Shown here piece after piece: positions 45,432 through 48,857 of a stretch of 48,857 bases of DNA. The notes below the pieces were generated by a model. It searched no databases. It worked only from the letters and a program-made list of their open reading frames with translations, and was not told the DNA's origin. Each line of letters begins with the position of its first letter. Within the stretch, counting starts at the first letter, position 1. Source of the DNA: Rhodococcus rhodnii (GTDB lineage Bacteria; Actinomycetota; Actinomycetes; Mycobacteriales; Pseudonocardiaceae); NCBI GenBank assembly GCA_000720375.1, contig JOAA01000048.1, positions 1 through 48,857 of the forward strand, in the 5' to 3' direction. The translations under genes were made by a program, and so were the position numbers.

Positions 45432-45445
45432 ACTGGGCGCCCAGT
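45432..45445. promoter_or_regulatory. 14-bp perfect palindrome between divergent genes
   Basis: ACTGGGCGCCCAGT lies in the 70-base gap between the sigma gene and the SDR gene. A possible operator serving both. Confidence 0.45.
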
Positions 45446-45473
45446 CCGAGGTTGTCGCGGTGTCCGTATCGCC

Positions 45474-46202
45474 ATGTTGCTGAAAGACAAGGTCGCTGTG
45501 ATCTACGGAGCCGGTGGCGGGATTGGCGGCGCTGTCACGCGTGCCTTCGCGCATGCGGGAGCCAGGCTTTTCCCCGCCGATCACTCGCAGGTCGACACAC
45601 TCGACGAACAGGCTGTGGACAGGCACTTGAAGTCGGTGATCGCCGAAGCCGGCCGGATCGACATTTCCTTCGACGCGATCGGTGTGCCGAATTCGGAGAT
45701 CCTGGGCGTCCCGCTGACTGAATTGTCAGTTGAGCAGTTCTGCCTGCCGATCACCGCCTACACGAGGTCGTACTTCCTGACCGCTCGGCTGGCCGCACGG
45801 CACATGCTTCCTCGTAAGTCGGGGGTGATCATGACCGTCACCGCCCTGCTCTCCCGGACAGGCAGTCCGTTGGTCGGCGGTTACGGCCCTGCTCAGGCCG
45901 CCAAGGAGGCGCTCACCCGGAACCTTTCCGCCGAGCTCGCACCGCACGGCATCCGCGTGGTCGGCCTGCGCCCACAGGGGATGCCGGAGACGCGCACGAT
46001 CAGGGACGCCTTCGAACCTCGGGCCAAGGCGTCCGGCATGAGCTGGGACCAGTGGCTGGAATTCCTCGCCGCCAGGACCCATCCGCGCCGGCTCATGACG
46101 CTCGAGGAGATGGCGAACGTGGCGGTGTTCATGGCGTCCGAAAAAGCCAGTTCGATGACCGGTACTACGGTCAACCTCACCATGGGCACTCTGGATGACT
46201 AG
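45474..46202 (+). CDS. short-chain dehydrogenase with internal deletion, doubtful activity
   Basis: 242 residues. The Rossmann start (LKDKVAVIYGAGGGIGGAVTRAFAHAGARLFPADHS) jumps almost directly to VDTLDEQAVDRHL. Related SDRs have about 20-25 residues between these points (end of beta-2, alpha-2 and beta-3), so an in-frame deletion is likely. The catalytic motif reads YGPAQ where YxxxK is expected; the Tyr remains and the Lys is Gln. The rest (ALTRNLSAELAPHGIRVVGLRPQGMPET, EEMANVAVFMASEKASSMTGTTVNLTMG) is normal. It is divergent from the broken sigma gene. Confidence 0.78.
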   Translation: MLLKDKVAVIYGAGGGIGGAVTRAFAHAGARLFPADHSQVDTLDEQAVDRHLKSVIAEAGRIDISFDAIGVPNSEILGVPLTELSVEQFCLPITAYTRSYFLTARLAARHMLPRKSGVIMTVTALLSRTGSPLVGGYGPAQAAKEALTRNLSAELAPHGIRVVGLRPQGMPETRTIRDAFEPRAKASGMSWDQWLEFLAARTHPRRLMTLEEMANVAVFMASEKASSMTGTTVNLTMGTLDD

Positions 46203-46246
46203 AGACTTAGGGGTCCGCGTTCAGGGACGCCTACGGGTATTCCCCG

Positions 46247-47026
46247 ATGCGTGCCGTAGCCCGGCGAGGCCAGTATCTGAATTACTGGATCAAACTCGTT
46301 CTGGGGAGACACGTGAATACCAAACCGGTTCAAGACGCCGTCAGCAGGTGGTTCAAGCAGACGGCAGGTGGTGACCAGCGTCCGGTACTTTTCGACATCG
46401 ACGAGACATATCCGGCGCTGCGGAGCCTCGACAATTCCTATGCGGATATCCGCGGCGAGCTCGACGAGGTCCTCGCCGACCGCGCGACGCTGCCCGCGTA
46501 CCACGATCTAGACCCTGACCAGGCGACGATCTCGAACGTCACGCCGAACGAGTGGAAGATCTTCTACCTGTGGGCGATGGGTGAACGAGCCGAGCCGAAC
46601 GCCTCGAAATGCCCGAGGACCACCGCGTTGCTGGCGTCGATCCCGGACGTGTTCCAGGCGTTTTTCTCCATTCTTGAGCCCGGAAAGTCCATTCCAGAGC
46701 ACGAGGGCCCGTATTGTGGATATTTGCGTTACCACCTCGGGCTGAAGGTACCGGACGACGCGCCGCCGAGCATTCGGGTGAAGGACCATTGGTACACGTG
46801 GCAGGAAAAGCAGAGCGTGCTGTTCGACGACAGCTGGAACCACGAAGTGGTCAATGAGAGCTCAGGTGAGCGAATCGTCCTGATTGTCGACGTGCTGCGC
46901 CCGATGCCCCTGCCGCAGACGATCGTGAACAAGGGCGTCGCCCTCGCCGCCCGCTACGTCTACGGCCGCAAGGTCCTCGAGCGCGCCGCCCAGCCCCACC
47001 GGAAACCAGCCCCAGCCACGGCCTGA
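46247..47026 (+). CDS. aspartyl/asparaginyl beta-hydroxylase-like dioxygenase
   Basis: 259 residues. The central domain has KIFYLWAMGERAEPNASKCPRTTALLASIPDVFQAFFSILEPGKSIPEHEGPYCGYLRYHLGLKVP and later SVLFDDSWNHEVVNES. The His of PEHEGPY and the His of DDSWNHEV are the iron ligands expected for the PF05118 family, with Arg in the RYHLGL and GERIVLIVDVLRP strands for 2-oxoglutarate. It probably hydroxylates a peptide or lipid-linked substrate. The start is uncertain: ATG 46247 keeps a family-like basic head; GTG 46313 has a better site (GGGGAG). Confidence 0.85.
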   Translation: MRAVARRGQYLNYWIKLVLGRHVNTKPVQDAVSRWFKQTAGGDQRPVLFDIDETYPALRSLDNSYADIRGELDEVLADRATLPAYHDLDPDQATISNVTPNEWKIFYLWAMGERAEPNASKCPRTTALLASIPDVFQAFFSILEPGKSIPEHEGPYCGYLRYHLGLKVPDDAPPSIRVKDHWYTWQEKQSVLFDDSWNHEVVNESSGERIVLIVDVLRPMPLPQTIVNKGVALAARYVYGRKVLERAAQPHRKPAPATA

Positions 47027-47118
47027 CCTGGGCATTCGACCAACAGTTCGAAAACTGTCGGACCCCTCTGCTTGACTGCGTGCATGCCGGAAAACCGCAC
47101 CAAGCAGGGGGTAACCCA

Positions 47119-47373
47119 ATGGACGACATCTTGTTCCGCGCGCTGGCTGACCGCGTGGGCCGCTATCTGGACGGCGTTGATCGCCTGTCTTCGGCGCAGC
47201 CATGGGAAGTCGGCCGGGAGCTACGCAGGCTCAGCGGCGCGTGGCGCTCGTTGCTCGGCCAGCACGCGCCCACGGGTCGTAAACGACGATGCGTGGGCTG
47301 TCAGTCGCCGCGGGGCTCGCCCGCCATGTGTTCGGTCTGGCGGGTGGCCTGCGGCTGGTTCCTCAGAGCTTGA
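47119..47373 (+). CDS. small Cys-containing actinobacterial protein
   Basis: 84 residues: DDILFRALADRVGRYLDGVDRLSSAQPWEVGRELRRLSGAWRSLLGQH, then RKRRCVGCQSPRGSPAMCSVWRVACGWF. The CVGC and MCSVWRVA elements look like a small zinc-binding unit. I recall similar short proteins across actinobacteria without known function. ATG 47119 starts at the conserved DDILFRAL block. It converges on the M23 gene with 11 bases overlap. Confidence 0.72.
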   Translation: MDDILFRALADRVGRYLDGVDRLSSAQPWEVGRELRRLSGAWRSLLGQHAPTGRKRRCVGCQSPRGSPAMCSVWRVACGWFLRA

Positions 47374-48187
47374 CGCCCTTGCCCGACAGCCAGCTGGCCG
47401 GGTTCATCTTGCGGCCGCTGGAGTCCCAGATCTCGAAGTGCAGGTGGGTACCGGTGGACTGGCCACGGTTGCCCATCCGCGCGATCTGGTCGCCCGCCTT
47501 GACCTTGGCGCCTTCGCGGACCGTGATCGAGTCCATGTGGCCGTAGACGCTGATCGTGCCGTCCGGGTGCTGGATGCGCACCCACAGGCCGAAGCCGCTG
47601 GCCGGGCCCGCCTCGATCACGACGCCGTCGGTGACCGCGCGGATCGGGGAGCCGAACTTGCCCGCGATGTCGACGCCGAAGTGGGTCGTGCCCCACCGGG
47701 CGCCGTAGCCGGAGGTGAAAACGCCGTCCGCGGGACGGACGAACTTGACGCGAGCCTTCTCGGCGGCCGCTTCGGCTTCCTGCTGGAGCTTGGCCGTGCG
47801 GTTGGCGATCAGCTGCGCGCTCTGGGTCAGCTTGCGGGCCTCGTCACCGGCGTCGCTGACTTGCGCGACGGTGAGGACCTCGGGAGCGATGGTCGTGGCG
47901 CGGGAGTCGCCGCCAACGCCGAACGCGGCGGACGCGTCTCCGGAGTTGGCCAGCGGCGCGACGTCGTCGCTGCTGGAGGCACCTGCCTTGAGCGTCTGAC
48001 CAGCTGCGGCGGCCGCGAACGCACCAATGGCCACAGCTGCGACGACAACACGACCACGCAGTGCGGACGGCGGCGCCGGAAGCCGGTGCGCGCCACGCTC
48101 TACGCGTTCGTCGCCGGAGGTGCGGTCAAGCGCCTCCAGCATCACTGCAGACTGCTGCGGCCCGCCGGGGGAGCGGTGTCGAGACAA
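47363..48187 (-). CDS. membrane-anchored M23 family peptidase (Rv0950c-like)
   Basis: 274 residues from TTG 48187 (AGAAGGGCAGG upstream); ATG 48145 is an alternative. A cytosolic head is followed by one membrane helix (RGRVVVAAVAIGAFAAAAAGQTL), a coiled coil (VSDAGDEARKLTQSAQLIANRTAKLQQEAEAAAEKARV) and the M23 domain. The domain has HFGVDIA (metal His/Asp), YGHMD and THLHFEIW (second and third His). It should cleave peptidoglycan peptides outside the membrane or regulate other hydrolases. It occupies the same place relative to pcrA and chorismate mutase as M. tuberculosis Rv0950c. Confidence 0.9.
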   Translation of the reverse strand: MSRHRSPGGPQQSAVMLEALDRTSGDERVERGAHRLPAPPSALRGRVVVAAVAIGAFAAAAAGQTLKAGASSSDDVAPLANSGDASAAFGVGGDSRATTIAPEVLTVAQVSDAGDEARKLTQSAQLIANRTAKLQQEAEAAAEKARVKFVRPADGVFTSGYGARWGTTHFGVDIAGKFGSPIRAVTDGVVIEAGPASGFGLWVRIQHPDGTISVYGHMDSITVREGAKVKAGDQIARMGNRGQSTGTHLHFEIWDSSGRKMNPASWLSGKGVKL

Positions 48188-48857
48188 AGCCTGCCCTTCT
48201 GCCTCGGGGAGATCCGGGCGGCACCTCGGCTCGCGGGGACGAGCTCTGGCGTGGACACCGGGCGGGGGATCCCGGGTGAGTGGTTTCGGGGGAACCACTC
48301 GCGTCCTGCCGTGACCGGACCGTGACAACGGACCGGGGGACAGTAACCAAGGGAGACAGCAGAGGGCAACTTCCCCGACGGATCTTGTGCCGTTCGAGGA
48401 GCGGGCATAAGTCACTGATCAGTAACTATTACCCAAAGTTAAGTCGATATAACACGGTCAGATGTGACTTGCGTTACGCCAACCGGGCGGTTCAGAGCGT
48501 TACTCGGTCGCCAACGACCGTTCGGCGCACGATTCGCGCCGCTACTCGATCTGGACAGGCGCCATGCGCCTTGTGCAACCTGCCGGCGACCTCACCCCGT
48601 GTCGCCGGCCGTCCCCGCTTGCCCGTTCATCCCGTCCGGCAGGCCTGTCGACCATTTCCCCTGGTCGCTGGCCCTGTTTCCGCCTCGCGTCCTATATGAC
48701 GCCCCGCCTATGCAGGAGGTTGTCTCTGTCAACCCACCAACTCGAAGAAACATTCCACCCACCAGACCGCCGCACCACACCCACAACCCCGAACTGCCCT
48801 TTCCCGCACCCAGCCATGCACTTTCCACCCCACCCACACCCAACCCCCCCCCCCCCC
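48188..48857. other. upstream region of the M23 gene and contig end
   Basis: No supported gene. GTCACTGA-TCAGTAAC at 48411-48426 is a near-perfect 16-base palindrome within an AT-rich stretch (48410-48465) that probably holds the M23 promoter. I looked for the ydaO/c-di-AMP riboswitch common upstream of cell-wall hydrolase genes and did not see its conserved segments. The last 200 bases turn C/A-rich and end in a C run of 15, probably an assembly edge. Confidence 0.5.

Noticed and set aside
48188..48500. ydaO/c-di-AMP riboswitch upstream of the M23 gene
   Set aside because: The conserved GAACC...CAGCUAACC-type segments are not visible in either orientation.
48700..48857. Possible coding frame and C/A-rich repeat at the right end
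   Set aside because: Composition shifts abruptly and ends in a C homopolymer; this looks like a contig-edge artefact.

Overview
The window looks like the end of a chromosomal contig from a high-GC actinomycete, most likely of the Pseudonocardiales (Amycolatopsis/Kibdelosporangium/Lentzea type). The support is the codon usage, the WhiB, BldM, SigD and DUF5319 genes, a GroEL1 with a His-rich tail, and gene order. The block groES-groEL1-whiB3/whiD-bldM-sigD-rsdA-DUF5319-guaB2-guaB3-choD-...-guaA combines the order known from Mycobacterium tuberculosis (Rv3418c to Rv3396c) and Streptomyces coelicolor (around SCO4761-SCO4771). A second block, chorismate mutase-pcrA/uvrD1-M23 peptidase, matches M. 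tuberculosis Rv0948c-Rv0950c. The last bases are a C homopolymer, typical of a contig end. I found no rRNA, tRNA or CRISPR array.

Layout. (1) 1-2967 is an accessory strip of lower GC: an orphan DUF5753 gene without its HTH half, a DUF3558 lipoprotein, a double-HTH DNA-binding protein and hypotheticals. It ends inside a PhoD-type phosphatase gene cut right after its WDDHEV motif. (2) 3.7-6.2 kb holds groES-groEL1 under a CIRCE operator. (3) 6.2-18 kb is the developmental/regulatory and purine core: whiB, a CarH-like MerR protein, a helical protein, bldM, sigD-rsdA, DUF5319, guaB2, guaB3. It is followed by a repeat-expanded SDR gene divergent from a TetR gene. (4) 17.8-22.1 kb carries two tandem GNAT genes, choD and a secreted flavin oxidase. 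(5) 22.1-26.8 kb (minus strand) carries an aldehyde dehydrogenase, a small protein with three GPVHHQ repeats and a TPR-CHAT protease. (6) 26.9-34.8 kb: guaA, a secreted trypsin-like protease, a PspC-linked two-component system with a divergent PspC/toastrack membrane protein (LiaFSR-like), EamA transporter and LysR. (7) 34.8-40.1 kb: two Ser/Thr kinases and two single-pass proteins that share a kinase-like extracytoplasmic domain. (8) 40.3-48.2 kb: chorismate mutase behind a Phe/Tyr leader-peptide attenuator, DedA, PcrA, an ECF sigma gene split by an amber codon, a shortened SDR, an aspartyl beta-hydroxylase-like protein, a small Cys-containing protein and an M23 peptidase.

The strongest candidates for new biology are the GPVHHQ small protein with its TPR-CHAT protease, and the FYFFY leader attenuator in front of chorismate mutase. 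The SDR gene, with three different internal tandem-repeat expansions and a lost catalytic lysine, also deserves attention. Functional assignments rest on reading motifs and remembered family sequences; no search was run.
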